In this document: positions 8,121 to 16,646 of the stretch, one piece after another
How the letters are laid out: the number at the start of each line of letters is the position of its first letter
Numbering within the stretch: the stretch's first letter is position 1
Assembly (NCBI RefSeq): GCF_013034685.1
Contig: NZ_WQGO01000007.1
Location: 1-64,000 of the forward strand
Direction of reading: 5' to 3'
Length of the DNA: 64,000 bases
Source of the DNA: Ruegeria lacuscaerulensis
Lineage (GTDB): Bacteria; Pseudomonadota; Alphaproteobacteria; Rhodobacterales; Rhodobacteraceae
Notes under the pieces: generated by a model
Database searches by the model: none
The model's input: only the letters and a program-made list of their open reading frames with translations
Told to the model about the DNA's origin: nothing
Made by a program: the position numbers and the translations under genes

Positions 8121-8972
8121 TTAGCCTACAAAGGCCTTTTCGATGACGAATTCCTTGGGTTCGGAATTCGCGCCTTCACGCAGGCCGAACTCTTCCAAAA
8201 TGGCTTTGATATCGAGGTTAAAGGCCAGTGAGCCACAGACCATAGCACGGTCGGTTTCCGGCTTGATGCCACCTTCGATACCCAGATCGGCAAAGACAGT
8301 GCCGTCTTGCAGCAGGTTGGTGATGCGGCCCATCTTGGGGCTCTCTTCCCGCGTGGTGGTCGGGTAGTAGCGGATCTTGTCTGCGAAACCTTCGCCCATC
8401 AGCTCGGCCAGCATCTCGTCCTGACGGATGTCTTCGATCAACTGACGACCGTATTCCAGTTCGGCCACTTCGCGGCAGGTATGCGTGATGATGACCTCAT
8501 CATAATCTTCATAGGTCTGCGGCTCGCGCAGCAGCGAGGCGAAGGGCGCAAAGCCGGTGCCGGTGGCGAAGAACCACAGGCGTTTGCCGGGCAGCAGGGC
8601 GTCATGTACCAGCGTGCCAACGGGCTTGGGCCGCAGGATAATCTGATCGCCGGGTTTGATATGTTGCAACTTTGACGTCAGCGGACCGTCCTGCACCTTG
8701 ATCGAGTAGAACTCCAGCTCTTCGTCCCAGGAGGGCGACGCGATCGAATAAGCGCGCAGAAGCGGTTTTTGGCGGCCGGTCTTGGGGTCGGGATCGCCCA
8801 TCAAACCGATCATCACAAACTCGCCCGAGCGGAACCGCAGCGAGGCCGGGCGCGACACTTTGAAGGAAAACAGGCTGTCGGTCCAATGCTTGACGTCGGT
8901 GACGGTCTGGGCGTCGGGCAGAACGGGGGCCTTCACGGCGGTTGCTTCACTCACTGGTTTCATCTCTGTCAT
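8121..8972 (-). CDS. fpr: ferredoxin/flavodoxin-NADP+ reductase
   Basis: FAD enzyme moving electrons between NADP(H) and ferredoxin or flavodoxin. 283 residues: FAD-binding barrel with the RAYSIASP motif, then the NADP domain with FFATGTGFAPFASLLRE and a C-terminal EFVIEKAFVG ending. An N-terminal extension of about 20 residues precedes the fold. It lies 111 bases beyond the cys operon, separated by a terminator, so it has its own promoter; location and chemistry suggest that it could reduce ferredoxin for the sulfite reductase, but oxidative-stress and general ferredoxin roles are as likely. Confidence 0.93.
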   Translation of the reverse strand: MTEMKPVSEATAVKAPVLPDAQTVTDVKHWTDSLFSFKVSRPASLRFRSGEFVMIGLMGDPDPKTGRQKPLLRAYSIASPSWDEELEFYSIKVQDGPLTSKLQHIKPGDQIILRPKPVGTLVHDALLPGKRLWFFATGTGFAPFASLLREPQTYEDYDEVIITHTCREVAELEYGRQLIEDIRQDEMLAELMGEGFADKIRYYPTTTREESPKMGRITNLLQDGTVFADLGIEGGIKPETDRAMVCGSLAFNLDIKAILEEFGLREGANSEPKEFVIEKAFVG

Positions 8973-9031
8973 CGTTATATCCGCCAGTTGGGTAAACCGG
9001 CATCTCCGTTTAATCTTTGATCCACGTCAGG

Positions 9032-9051
9032 AAAAGGGGGCAGTTGCCCCC
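9032..9051 (-). terminator. Terminator of the cys operon
   Basis: GGGGGC (9036-9041) and GCCCCC (9046-9051) with loop AGTT; on the - strand the stem is followed by TTTTCC. Lies 33 bases past the DUF934 stop and before fpr. Confidence 0.8.
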
Positions 9052-9083
9052 ACGTCCTGTCCTCAAGCTGACCGATGGCGGTC

Positions 9084-9491
9084 TTAACCGCGCAGGCGGG
9101 CCTGATAGTTGTTGTCTTCCCAGTTCGACCGGGCCAGCCACTGATCCTCGGGCTGACGCTGGGCCAGTGCCTGGTCGATCTCGACCTCGTCAAAGCCGCT
9201 ACGGCGAGCCATGGCGAATTGATCCGCCAGCACATGGCCGCGGGCGCGCAGACGGCCGGTATAGCCTTTCAGGCGCAAAATGCGGGCAATGGTAAAGCCG
9301 CGCCCATCAGCCGACGACGGAAAGTCCACGCGCACCATTTTGGCGCTGCCCAGACGTTCAAACAGCTCATCCGGATCGGTGTCCGAGGCCACATCCAACG
9401 CAACCACGTCATTGGCGGCGTCTTCCAGCGTAACAAACCCATCGGTCCAGTCGTCGGGGGCAAAGCCCTCATCATTTACGATTACGTTCAT
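9084..9491 (-). CDS. DUF934 family protein of the sulfite reductase operon
   Basis: 135 residues beginning MNVIVNDEGFAPDDW; the ATG at 9491 overlaps the cysH stop by 4 bases (ATGA). DUF934 proteins are regularly encoded with siroheme sulfite reductase and cysH and are often labelled oxidoreductase probably involved in sulfite reduction, but a biochemical role is not established to my knowledge. No cysteine cluster or transmembrane segment is visible. Last gene of the cobA-DUF2849-cysI-cysH-DUF934 operon, ahead of a terminator. A longer overlapping frame to 9869 is a frame shadow of cysH. Confidence 0.88.
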   Translation of the reverse strand: MNVIVNDEGFAPDDWTDGFVTLEDAANDVVALDVASDTDPDELFERLGSAKMVRVDFPSSADGRGFTIARILRLKGYTGRLRARGHVLADQFAMARRSGFDEVEIDQALAQRQPEDQWLARSNWEDNNYQARLRG

Positions 9492-10249
9492 GTTGTCTCT
9501 CCGGCGCGCACCATCTTGCCATCGACAAAATGGATGCCGCATTCTTCCTTGTTCTGATCGCGCCAACGTCCGGCGCGAGGGTCTTCGCCTTCTTTGACCG
9601 GCGAGGTGCAGGGCGCACAACCGATCGAGGGGTATCCTTTGGCCACCAGTGGATGCCGGGGCAGGTTGTTTTCTTCCATATAGGCGCGCACATCCACGGG
9701 CGCCCAATGGGCCAACGGGTTGACCTTGATCCGGCCAGTGCCGTCTTCGACCTCGAAGAACTCCAGCGCGGCGCGGGTGCCGGACTGAAACCGTTTGCGC
9801 CCGGTGATCCAGCCGCAGTAGCCCGTAAGGGCCTTTTGCAGCGGGAAGGTCTTGCGCAGGTTGCAGCACGCATCCGTATCCCGCAGACGCAGGGCACCAT
9901 AGGGGTCGTCGCGCTTCACATCCTCATCCTCGGCGCGGATGATCTGCACGTTTTTAAGCCCCAGACGTTCGCTGACCTCCTGCTGGTATTCCAGCGTTTC
10001 GGTAAACAGCATCTGAGTGTCCACAAACAGCACCGGGGTCATCTTGTCGACCACCGCCGCCATGTGCAGCAACACCACCGACTCGGCCCCAAAGCTGGAC
10101 ACCAGGGCAAGATCTTCAATCTGGTCAATGGCACCGTGCATCACGTCATGCGCGCTGTGGTGCCGGAACCGGGCGTTCAGCGCCTCGACTTTTTCGGTCA
10201 GTTCGCTGCGGTCTTTGCCCAGTTCCGTCTGGATCAGATCAAGCGGCAT
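9488..10249 (-). CDS. cysH: assimilatory adenylyl-sulfate (APS) reductase
   Basis: Reduces APS (or PAPS) to sulfite in sulfate assimilation. In the 253-residue form beginning MPLDLIQTEL (ATG at 10249, overlapping the cysI end by 11 bases) Cys128-Cys129 and Cys211/Cys214 give the CC...CxxC set that holds a 4Fe-4S cluster, and Cys237 in KEECGIHF is the catalytic cysteine. The cluster cysteines mark APS rather than PAPS reductases. The longer start at 10300 would run deeper into cysI and is less likely. Product sulfite goes to CysI, encoded immediately upstream. Confidence 0.93.
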   Translation of the reverse strand: MPLDLIQTELGKDRSELTEKVEALNARFRHHSAHDVMHGAIDQIEDLALVSSFGAESVVLLHMAAVVDKMTPVLFVDTQMLFTETLEYQQEVSERLGLKNVQIIRAEDEDVKRDDPYGALRLRDTDACCNLRKTFPLQKALTGYCGWITGRKRFQSGTRAALEFFEVEDGTGRIKVNPLAHWAPVDVRAYMEENNLPRHPLVAKGYPSIGCAPCTSPVKEGEDPRAGRWRDQNKEECGIHFVDGKMVRAGETT

Positions 10250-11903
10250 TCGCCCGAGCCTCGGGGTACAGAGCTGCCTTGAACGGAGCCATGCCGACAC
10301 GGCGATAGGTCTGCAGGAACTCTTCTTCGGGGCTGTCGCGCTGTTCCAAATAGGTGTTCACGATCCGCTCGACCGCCGGGACGATCTCATCATAAGCAAA
10401 GCCTGGACCGGTACGGTCGCCGATGGCTGCCGTTTCAGTGCCGTCGCCGCCCAGAGTGATCTGGTAGTTCTCGACGCCTGCACGATCCAGACCCAGAATG
10501 CCGATGTGACCCACATGGTGGTGACCACAAGCGTTGATGCAGCCCGAGATCTTGATCTTCAGGTGGCCGATATCATGCTCCAGCTTAAGATCGTCAAAGC
10601 GGGTTGCGATTTCCTGTGCAACCGGGATCGAACGTGCCGTGGCCAGCGCGCAGTAATCCATGCCGGGGCAGGCGATGATGTCGCTGATCAGGCCGATATT
10701 TGCGGTGGCCAGCTCGTATTCCTTCAGCTTGGCGTGGATCGCGGGCAGGTCCGATTTGTGGACATGCGGCAGGATCACGTTCTGCTCGTGGCTGATGCGC
10801 AGCTCATCATAAGCGAAATCTTCAGCCAAATCGGCCATCACGCGCATCTGTTCTGCGGTAGCATCACCCGGTGTCGCGCCGTGCTTTTTGATCGAGATCG
10901 TGACAATCGCGTGGTCCGCGTTCTTATGCGGCGCGATGTTGGTATCGACCCACGAGCGGAATACCGGATCGTTGGTATAGGCGCTCTCAAAGGACGCGAC
11001 CGAGCCCTGACGGAAATCAGGCGCTGCAAAGTGGCCCTTGATCTCTTCCAACAACGCCATATCGGCGCCTTTGAATTGGGGGCGGACCTGAAGGAAGCGC
11101 TCGTTGACCTTGGCGCGGATGGTGTCGATGCCGTTTTCATGAACGGTGATCTTGATACGCGCTTTGTATTTGTTGTCGCGGCGACCAATCTGGTTCCACA
11201 CCGAAACGGTGGCCTCCAGGTATGCCAGCAGATCGTCAAAGGCGACGAAGTCTGACAGTTCCTTGCCGATCATCGGCGTACGGCCCAGACCACCGCCCAC
11301 GATCACGCGGGCGCCCAGAACGCCGTCGCGTTCAACCAGTTGCAGGCCGATGTCGTGCGCTTTGATTACAGCACGGTCGTTTTCCGAACCGGTGATGGCG
11401 ATCTTGAACTTGCGCGGCATGAACTGGAATTCCGGGTGATCAGTGGACCACTGGCGCAGCAGCTCGGCATAGGGGCGGGGATCGGCGATCTCATCCGCGG
11501 CGGCACCGGCGAAATGGTCCGCAGTCACGTTGCGGATGGTGTTGCCCGAGGTCTGGATGGCGTGCATGCCGACCTCGGCCAGCGCGTCCAGCATATCGGG
11601 AACGTCGTTCAGCTTGGGCCAGTTATACTGGATGTTCTGGCGGGTGGTGAAATGCCCATAGCCCTTGTCCCACTTCTCGGCCAGCAGGGCCAATTGGCGC
11701 ATCTGTGCACTGGACAGCGTGCCATAGGGAATGGCGACGCGCAGCATGTACGCGTGCAGTTGCAGATACAGGCCGTTCATCAGACGGAAGGGTTTGAACT
11801 CATCCTCGGTCAGCGAGCCGTCGATGCGACGCTCAACCTGGGCGCGGAACTGCTTGTTACGTTCTGCCAAAAATGCTGTGTCGAACTCGGAGTAGCGATA
11901 CAT
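10239..11903 (-). CDS. cysI: siroheme nitrite/sulfite reductase family protein (sulfite reductase)
   Basis: Hemoprotein reducing sulfite to sulfide with siroheme coupled to a 4Fe-4S cluster. 554 residues with two ferredoxin-like half domains; cluster/siroheme ligands are Cys412, Cys418 (CPGMDYC), Cys455 and Cys459 (CINAC). Because it is cotranscribed with cysH and cobA, sulfite is the likely substrate, though the family includes nitrite reductases. No flavoprotein CysJ is nearby, so electrons probably come from ferredoxin or an Fpr-type partner. ATG at 11903; 66 bases separate it from DUF2849. Confidence 0.92.
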   Translation of the reverse strand: MYRYSEFDTAFLAERNKQFRAQVERRIDGSLTEDEFKPFRLMNGLYLQLHAYMLRVAIPYGTLSSAQMRQLALLAEKWDKGYGHFTTRQNIQYNWPKLNDVPDMLDALAEVGMHAIQTSGNTIRNVTADHFAGAAADEIADPRPYAELLRQWSTDHPEFQFMPRKFKIAITGSENDRAVIKAHDIGLQLVERDGVLGARVIVGGGLGRTPMIGKELSDFVAFDDLLAYLEATVSVWNQIGRRDNKYKARIKITVHENGIDTIRAKVNERFLQVRPQFKGADMALLEEIKGHFAAPDFRQGSVASFESAYTNDPVFRSWVDTNIAPHKNADHAIVTISIKKHGATPGDATAEQMRVMADLAEDFAYDELRISHEQNVILPHVHKSDLPAIHAKLKEYELATANIGLISDIIACPGMDYCALATARSIPVAQEIATRFDDLKLEHDIGHLKIKISGCINACGHHHVGHIGILGLDRAGVENYQITLGGDGTETAAIGDRTGPGFAYDEIVPAVERIVNTYLEQRDSPEEEFLQTYRRVGMAPFKAALYPEARANAA

Positions 11904-11969
11904 GATTAGCTGTCCTTAGTTGCAGCCCCGATACCTTGGGGCCTTTTGGGGGAGAGAGAGGGCCAGAGA

Positions 11970-12284
11970 TCAGGCCCGGGGCTGCGTTGTTGTTTCCTGC
12001 TTGCCGTGGGCATAGTTGGACGGGCCGGTGCGGCGGAAGTCCTCGCGGAAATGGGTGGGTTCGGGGCCGTTTTCACCGGCCACTGCATCGGCCAGATATG
12101 CGCCGACGATCTTATTGGCTTGACGCGCGGCATCCAGCAGGCGGACCTGAGCGTGGGCCTCGTCGGTGATCAGCTCGGCCTCGGCCAGGTCGCGCGACCA
12201 ACGGTCATCGGCGGTCAGGTAGATCACGTCGCCTTCTAGCAGGTCATTCGCAGTGACGACTTTGGGGGTAAAAGCGCGGGCCAT
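11970..12284 (-). CDS. DUF2849 domain protein
   Basis: 104 residues, starting MARAFTPKVVTANDLLEGDVIYL. DUF2849 genes are found almost only between the uroporphyrinogen methyltransferase and sulfite reductase genes of alphaproteobacteria; function unknown, no catalytic motif visible. Its ATG overlaps the cobA stop in TGATG, so translation is coupled. The C-terminal 30 residues are polar and low in complexity. Association suggests a role in siroheme delivery or sulfite reductase assembly, which is inference only. Confidence 0.88.
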   Translation of the reverse strand: MARAFTPKVVTANDLLEGDVIYLTADDRWSRDLAEAELITDEAHAQVRLLDAARQANKIVGAYLADAVAGENGPEPTHFREDFRRTGPSNYAHGKQETTTQPRA

Positions 12285-13060
12285 CAGGCGTGCTCCTTCT
12301 TGAATTCGGTCAGGGTCTTGGCCGCTTGGCGCGGGGCAAGGCCGTAAAAAGTCAGGGTGGGGCCGTCCATTTCGGCGGCGTTCAGATCAGCGGGCAACTG
12401 GTCCAGATTGGTTGACACGATGCGCTGATCAGGGCGCGAGGCGTTTTCCACCAATGTGATGGGCGTGGCGCGGTCGGCGCCGTGCATGATCAGGCGGCCC
12501 TGGATGAACCGAGCCGATTTTTTGCCCATATAGATTGCCGCGACAGAGCCCGGACGCGCCAGTGCTGCCCAGTCGTGATCGGCAAAGCCCTTCATGTCGT
12601 GGCCGGTCAAGAACCGGACCGAGGAATTGCGGCCGCGCCGGGTAAGGCTTTGGCCGATACCCGCCACAGCGCCCGAGGCAGCCGTAATACCGGGGATGAT
12701 GGTCCAAGAGATGCCTGAGGCTTCAACGGCCTCGATCTCTTCGTCCAGACGACCAAACACGGTAGGATCACCGGATTTGAGGCGTACGATCCGCTGACCT
12801 TTTAACGCATGTTCCACCAATAGGGCGTCGATATCCGCCTGTTTCCACGAAGGACCAAAACCGGCTTTACCCACATCAACCAGAGCAGCCGTTTTTCCCG
12901 CCATCGCCAAAACCTCGGCACTAATCAGGCGGTCATGCAGTATGACATCCGCGCGCTCGAACGCACGCAGCGCCTTGAGCGTCAGCAATTCAGGATCGCC
13001 GGGGCCCGCGCCGACAAAGTCGACATGCCCTGTGCCATCATATGAACGTGCGTCTTGCAT
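12284..13060 (-). CDS. cobA: uroporphyrinogen-III C-methyltransferase
   Basis: SAM-dependent methylation of uroporphyrinogen III to precorrin-2, first step to siroheme. 258 residues from MQDARSYDGTG; tetrapyrrole methylase motifs VDFVGAGPGDPELLT near the N-terminus, the RLKSGDPTVFGR loop and the IIPGITAASGA segment. It lacks the CysG dehydrogenase/ferrochelatase half, so later siroheme steps need other genes. The frame extends to 13144 but that would cover the divergent promoter. First gene of the cys operon, divergent from the Lrp-type gene. Confidence 0.93.
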   Translation of the reverse strand: MQDARSYDGTGHVDFVGAGPGDPELLTLKALRAFERADVILHDRLISAEVLAMAGKTAALVDVGKAGFGPSWKQADIDALLVEHALKGQRIVRLKSGDPTVFGRLDEEIEAVEASGISWTIIPGITAASGAVAGIGQSLTRRGRNSSVRFLTGHDMKGFADHDWAALARPGSVAAIYMGKKSARFIQGRLIMHGADRATPITLVENASRPDQRIVSTNLDQLPADLNAAEMDGPTLTFYGLAPRQAAKTLTEFKKEHA

Positions 13061-13154
13061 AGTTGATTCCGGTTGGTTTGACTTGACCTGCAATATAGGA
13101 AATATTCCCAGTATTGCGCCATATGGGCGCTTAAATAAGAACATACGTTCCTTT

Positions 13155-13205
13155 TAAATTGGAATGTGGAACGTGGGTTTCGAAACGAGGGATAAATTGG
13201 AATGT
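13155..13205. promoter_or_regulatory. 13-base direct repeats in the cobA-lrp divergent gap
   Basis: TAAATTGGAATGT occurs at 13155-13167 and again at 13193-13205, 38 bases apart; the second copy covers the Lrp start codon. The nearby stretch 13098-13110 holds GGAAATATTCCC, another near-palindrome. Candidate binding sites for the Lrp-type regulator acting on itself and on the cys operon. Confidence 0.45.
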
Positions 13206-13681
13206 CGGTGCGAATAGACGACACGGATCGGAAAATTCTGGTTGAGCTTCAGCGCGATGCCAGTCAATCGCTGGACGAAATAGCAGCGCGGGTCGGCAGC
13301 TCCAAGACCCCGGTCTGGAATCGGATCCGCAAGCTAAAAGGGGCCGGAGTCATCGGTCAGCAGACCGTTTTGCTGGACGCCGAGGCGCTGGGGTTCGAGG
13401 CTACGTTTTTTGTGCTGATCAGAACCTCAGAGCACGAGGCTGATTGGCAGCGCAGGTTCCTTAAGGCCTTGCGGGATCGGCCCGAAGTGCAAGAGGCGCA
13501 CAGGCTGGCGGGAGATATCGACTATATTCTGAAAGTGCGTGTCAAGAACGCGCGTGCCTATGATGAGTTCTACCAGACCCTGATCTCGGAAGTGCGGGTC
13601 CACAACGTGACCGCGCTGCTATCGATGGAGGAAATCAAGTCCACCACGATGTTGCCCTTGGGTGCTTTGGTCGACGGATAG
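13202..13681 (+). CDS. Lrp/AsnC family transcriptional regulator
   Basis: 159 residues: N-terminal winged helix (IDDTDRKILVELQRDASQSL, then IAARVGSSKTPVWNRIRKL) and a C-terminal RAM/AsnC effector domain (about 65-145). Divergent from the sulfate assimilation operon, a standing arrangement in Rhodobacteraceae, so it is probably its regulator and senses a sulfur amino acid; the ligand is inferred, not seen. The start codon itself lies in a direct repeat, hinting at autoregulation. Confidence 0.9.
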   Translation: MSVRIDDTDRKILVELQRDASQSLDEIAARVGSSKTPVWNRIRKLKGAGVIGQQTVLLDAEALGFEATFFVLIRTSEHEADWQRRFLKALRDRPEVQEAHRLAGDIDYILKVRVKNARAYDEFYQTLISEVRVHNVTALLSMEEIKSTTMLPLGALVDG

Positions 13682-13683
13682 TT

Positions 13684-14865
13684 TCAGGTTTCCACTATCA
13701 AGCGCTGCAAGCCGTGGAAGTGATAGGTGTTGTCATAGGCCGGTGCTTCGCTCAGGCGTAGAGAGGGGCACCGATTGAACAGGATTGACAGCGCGACTCG
13801 CATTTCCAGCCGTGCCAACGGCGCCCCGACACAGAAATGCAAGCCGCCGCCAAAACTGGTGTTGGTGACAACCGGGCGGGTTGGGTCAAACTGATCGGGG
13901 TTGGTCCACACTGCCGGGTCTCGGTTTGCCGCCCCTAAAAGCAAGGCCACCTCGTCGCCGCGTCTGAAATGGTGGTCGAACAGAGTGACGTCTTCGTAAG
14001 CATAGCGCGTGAACATGTGCAGCGGCGGATCGTAGCGCAGGATTTCCTCGACCGTTCCGTCTATGACACCCGGCTGAAAGACGCTGCGATCAAGGCCCAG
14101 CTCCAACGCTGTCTTCACGCCGTTGCCCAGCGAATGCACGGTTGCCTCATGTCCGGCGTTCAGCAGCAGGACGCAAGTGGCGACCAATTCATCGCGCGTC
14201 AGTTTCTCGCCATCTTCCTCGGCTGCAATCAGCCGGGTGATCAGGTCATCACGCGAATCCGTGCGACGGCGGTCGATATAGCTGTTCAGGAAATCAGTGA
14301 ATTCTTGCGAGGCTGCGGCGGCATCTTGTTCGGTCTGTGCCGTTCGGCTGGCCTGATACATGGCGACCATGGAATGGGACCAACGCAGCAGGTCCGGCGA
14401 CATCTCCTCGGGTACGCCCAGCAGGCGGCAGATGGTGATCACGGGCACTTGGGTGCAAAACCGGTCCAGCAGATCGAACGGGGAATCAGGGAAATCGTCG
14501 ATCAATGCGTGGGTCAGGTCCCGTATTGCGGGCTCCAGCGCAGTAATCGCGCGCGAGGTGAAGGCGCGCATCACCAAGGCCCGCAATCTAGTATGGCGGG
14601 GTGGTTCCAGCTCAAGCAGGGAATGCGCCTCGATCGCCGACCATGGGGCGAGGTGCCTTGGACCCGGCTTTTGCATCTCGGCTGGGGCTTCACGGCCAAA
14701 GCGGCGGTCTTTCAGCAACGTTTGCACGGCCTTGTGCGAAACGGCGGCCACAATCTGATAGTCGTCCCAATAAATCAGATCGCCGGATGCGCGGGCATGG
14801 TGATAGAAAGGGTAGGGGTTTTGGACGAAGTCCGGTGCAACCGGGGATTGGGTAAGCGTCTTCAT
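13684..14865 (-). CDS. cytochrome P450
   Basis: Soluble bacterial P450 of about 393 residues. Heme ligand Cys345 in FGGGLHFCVGAPLARLE, I-helix oxygen-activation segment LLNAGHEATVHS (threonine present) and the K-helix ExxR in VEEILRYDPP. I take the ATG at 14865 (MKTLTQSPVAPDF), matching family N-termini; ATGs at 14883 and 14901 are alternatives but crowd the divergent dctB start. No ferredoxin or ferredoxin reductase partner is adjacent, so redox partners and substrate are unknown. Convergent with the Lrp gene, two bases between stops. Confidence 0.92.
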   Translation of the reverse strand: MKTLTQSPVAPDFVQNPYPFYHHARASGDLIYWDDYQIVAAVSHKAVQTLLKDRRFGREAPAEMQKPGPRHLAPWSAIEAHSLLELEPPRHTRLRALVMRAFTSRAITALEPAIRDLTHALIDDFPDSPFDLLDRFCTQVPVITICRLLGVPEEMSPDLLRWSHSMVAMYQASRTAQTEQDAAAASQEFTDFLNSYIDRRRTDSRDDLITRLIAAEEDGEKLTRDELVATCVLLLNAGHEATVHSLGNGVKTALELGLDRSVFQPGVIDGTVEEILRYDPPLHMFTRYAYEDVTLFDHHFRRGDEVALLLGAANRDPAVWTNPDQFDPTRPVVTNTSFGGGLHFCVGAPLARLEMRVALSILFNRCPSLRLSEAPAYDNTYHFHGLQRLIVET

Positions 14866-14891
14866 TCCAAGGACACTTGCCATGAGGCCCG

Positions 14892-16646
14892 GTGAATGCA
14901 AGACCCTATTTCATGCAAAGGGTTTGGGTTGTTTTGGGATTTATCTTGTCTGTCGCGCTGTTGGCGGCAGGGGTGTGGTCATACGGCTACCGGCAGGCGC
15001 TGCTGCAACTTAGTGACAAGGCCGAGGCTGATCTGGAACTCGCTGCCGACCGGCTGAGCACTCAGATGCAGGTCTATCAGGAACTTGCCGTACTGATGGC
15101 CACACATCCTGCTTTCGACACGCTGGAGACCGAAGCCCAACGGCGCGATGCGCGCTTCGTGCTGTTGGATGTGGCCGACAAGACAGCGGCGGTCGATATG
15201 ATCTATCTGGACCGTGACGGTCAGGTTCTGGCCTCGGCGCAACCGGCGGCGCAGACCAATATGGCCGATCACCCTGCCTTTGAGCGTGCCTTGCAGGGCG
15301 CGATGGGCAGTGCGCATGGGGTGTTAGACGCGACCGGGGACCGGATCTATTCTTACGCCGCCCCCGCGTTTGGCCCCGAAGGGCAGGTGGACGGGGCATT
15401 GATGGTCATCGCCGACGTGCAGGATGTCGAGCAGACATGGCGCGGCAGTACCGAGGCTGTTTTCTTTGTCGATGCCGAGGGGGTCGTGTTCATCTCCAAT
15501 CGTTCGGACCTGTTGTTCTGGCGCCGTGACGACGGCCAGCTGGGGCTAACTCCGCCAACCGGTGAGTCCGTGGCCTTCGCCTCGGTCCAAGTGGGACAGC
15601 ATGAGTTGTGGGAGGTCGATTGGGGTCGGTATTTACCGCAACGTGCCTTGCATCTGACGCTGGATCTGCCAGTGATCGACATGACGGCCGAAGTGCTGGT
15701 CGATGTTGCTCCGGCCCTGCGCTTGGCCGGGTTGCAGGCGGCGACGGTGGCGGCAATCTGTCTGGCCTTTGGGGCCTTGTTGTATCTGGCCACCGAGCGC
15801 AGGCGTACTTTGGCCTTGGCCAATGTCGAGTTGGAAAGCCGCGTGGCGCAACGCACCCATGAACTGACGGATGCCAACACCGCCCTGCGCCGCGAAGTGC
15901 ATGAGCGACAGGAGGCGGAAACCGCCCTGAAACATGCGCAGGAGGAATTGGTGCAGGCTGGAAAACTCAGCGCCTTGGGACAGATGTCTGCTGGGATCAG
16001 TCACGAGTTGAACCAGCCACTCATGGCGATCCGGCAATTCGCCGACAATGGAGCGGCGTTTCTGACCCGCGGGCGCGAGCAAAAGGCTGCCGAAAACCTG
16101 ACCCGCATTTCCGACATGGCCGCACGTATGGCCCGGATCATCAAGAACCTGCGGGCCTTTGCACGCAATGAAAGCGAGCCGATGGGCAAGGTTGATCTGG
16201 TGCAGGTTATCGAAACCGCGATCGAACTGACCGAGGCGCGGTTGCGCGCGGATGGGATCGTTCTGGACTGGACCCCTCCGACGCGGCCTGTGTTTGCTTG
16301 GGGCGGTGAGGTGCGTCTGGGGCAGGTTTTCGTCAACCTGATCAACAACGCCGCCGACGCCATGAGCCAGCAACCCGAGCGGCGGATCGACATTGAAATA
16401 CATGATGACGAGAAGCTGTCGGTGACAGTCCGCGATATCGGTCCGGGGATTGAGAATACGGAAAAACTGTTCGAGCCGTTTTATACGACCAAAGAGGTCG
16501 GCTCCTCAGAGGGGATGGGGCTGGGTCTTTCGATCTCGTACGGGCTGGTGCAAAGCTTTGGCGGCAATATTCGCGGTGTAAACTCGAATCCAGGGGCGAC
16601 CTTTACGGTTGAACTGGAGTATTTTCGGGAAGATGAAGTGGTATGA
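14892..16646 (+). CDS. dctB: C4-dicarboxylate sensor histidine kinase
   Basis: Membrane sensor of the DctBD two-component system. First membrane helix about residues 8-28, a periplasmic PAS-like (double Cache) sensor of about 230 residues, second helix about 277-297, coiled linker, then the kinase core with the phosphorylated His371 in SHELNQPLMAIRQ and the ATP-binding N, G1 and G2 boxes (NLINNAADA, VRDIGPGIE, GLGLSISYG). GTG start at 14892; an ATG at 14913 is the alternative. Overlaps dctD by 4 bases and precedes dctPQM, fixing the C4-dicarboxylate assignment by context. Confidence 0.92.
   Translation: MNARPYFMQRVWVVLGFILSVALLAAGVWSYGYRQALLQLSDKAEADLELAADRLSTQMQVYQELAVLMATHPAFDTLETEAQRRDARFVLLDVADKTAAVDMIYLDRDGQVLASAQPAAQTNMADHPAFERALQGAMGSAHGVLDATGDRIYSYAAPAFGPEGQVDGALMVIADVQDVEQTWRGSTEAVFFVDAEGVVFISNRSDLLFWRRDDGQLGLTPPTGESVAFASVQVGQHELWEVDWGRYLPQRALHLTLDLPVIDMTAEVLVDVAPALRLAGLQAATVAAICLAFGALLYLATERRRTLALANVELESRVAQRTHELTDANTALRREVHERQEAETALKHAQEELVQAGKLSALGQMSAGISHELNQPLMAIRQFADNGAAFLTRGREQKAAENLTRISDMAARMARIIKNLRAFARNESEPMGKVDLVQVIETAIELTEARLRADGIVLDWTPPTRPVFAWGGEVRLGQVFVNLINNAADAMSQQPERRIDIEIHDDEKLSVTVRDIGPGIENTEKLFEPFYTTKEVGSSEGMGLGLSISYGLVQSFGGNIRGVNSNPGATFTVELEYFREDEVV

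Noticed and set aside
9488-10249. CysH as PAPS reductase
   Set aside because: The CC and CxxC cysteines for a 4Fe-4S cluster mark APS reductases.
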